Source: Branchiostoma belcheri (Eukaryota > Chordata > Leptocardii > Amphioxiformes > Branchiostomatidae). From it: a stretch of 64,000 nt of DNA. Numbering within the stretch: position 1 is the first letter of the stretch; each line of letters opens with the position of its first letter. The notes below the pieces were generated by a model. That model did no database searches, was not told the DNA's origin, and saw nothing but the letters and a program-made list of their open reading frames with translations. This document shows, piece after piece, positions 63,701-64,000 of this stretch. Location: the NCBI RefSeq assembly GCF_001625305.1, contig NW_017804131.1, positions 1,072,254 to 1,136,253 of the forward strand, read 5' to 3'. Position numbers and translations under genes: made by a program.

Positions 63701-64000
63701 TGACATATTCCGTGTGTCTGCCAATTCTGCAGTAGGCAAGCCAAATGTTAGTAATTATACTTTTTATAGTGTTGCTGTGGTTTTCCTGTTTTCAAAGCAC
63801 ACTTTTTGTCTGTAACAGACAAGATGTGCATTCAAGTAGGCAGAAAATGACCTACAACTCATCAGACATTTCGATATATTATAATGACATAGAGATCATT
63901 GTCTGAAATATACTATAGTCTGGAATTTAGCAAACAAAGTTATTTTATCACTAATATGTCTAAAAGGTTCAAAGTCTGTTTTTAATCTTGGGTACATATA
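60780..64000. other. 5' side of the PI3K gene: probable 5' UTR, then non-coding DNA
   Basis: The first ~120 bp upstream of the ATG are probably 5' UTR. Further out I see no protein-coding exon, only AT-rich DNA, TACATGTA words and the palindrome at 61423-61517. No TATA box or CpG-rich promoter stands out, so the promoter may lie beyond the window. Confidence 0.45.
61423..61517. repeat. near-perfect 95-bp palindrome (47-bp arms, 1-nt centre)
   Basis: The arms 61423-61469 and 61471-61517 pair at 46 of 47 positions around a single G at 61470; the only mismatch is at 61435/61505 (G opposite T). The core is AAGAATTCTAGA then G then TCTAGAATTCTT. The outer sequence is TATAAAATTC. It may be a tiny foldback/MITE with a TA target, or a recent inverted duplication. 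Confidence 0.95.

Overview
This is a 64 kb piece of an animal nuclear genome: split genes with GT-AG introns, a clear class IA PI3-kinase, an animal-type sialyltransferase, tRNA-derived SINEs, a CR1-like retrotransposon and a Helentron. Gene structure, repeat families and the very frequent TACATGTA word suggest a lancelet (Branchiostoma) or close relative. That assignment is inference, not a database result.

Layout. (1) 252-3431, minus strand: a complete 7-exon, 370-residue ST8Sia-type alpha-2,8-sialyltransferase-like gene. It is a type II membrane protein with intact sialylmotif L but altered sialylmotifs S, III and VS. (2) About 3569-14113, plus strand: a roughly 10.5 kb Helentron (Helitron2-type rolling-circle transposon). 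Its protein is about 2,190 residues: basic repeats, DUF6570-like Cys-rich region, OTU domain, HUH/Y2 Rep, PIF1-type helicase and CR1-type endonuclease. It has one 113-nt intron and a single +1 frameshift. (3) 14.1-21.4 kb: intergenic DNA with one SINE remnant. (4) 21385-60779, minus strand: the whole coding region of a class IA PI3K catalytic subunit (p110alpha-like), 22 coding exons and about 1,070 residues. All splice phases agree except for one missing base in exon 9. (5) Beyond 60.8 kb: upstream or 5'-UTR-side DNA with a near-perfect 95-bp palindrome.

The PI3K introns hold most of the unusual material. Intron 1 carries a giant non-coding foldback element (about 4.9 kb), with long terminal inverted repeats, an 8-9 bp target duplication and some 22 copies of a ~186-bp repeat whose core is a doubled CRE-like palindrome. 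The 18 kb intron 7 holds a candidate nested gene on the opposite strand for a 65-residue tail-anchored microprotein, a hAT-type MITE with an exact 8-bp target duplication, and two tandem-repeat arrays. Other introns hold a 5'-truncated CR1-like element, a second degenerate non-LTR fragment, a CpG-rich hairpin block and SINE copies.

The two host genes have separate jobs: PIP3 signalling at the plasma membrane, and Golgi glycan sialylation. Nothing in the sequence links them functionally. Exon boundaries were read by eye from splice consensus, phase continuity and remembered family alignments. UTR and element boundaries are less certain than coding exons.
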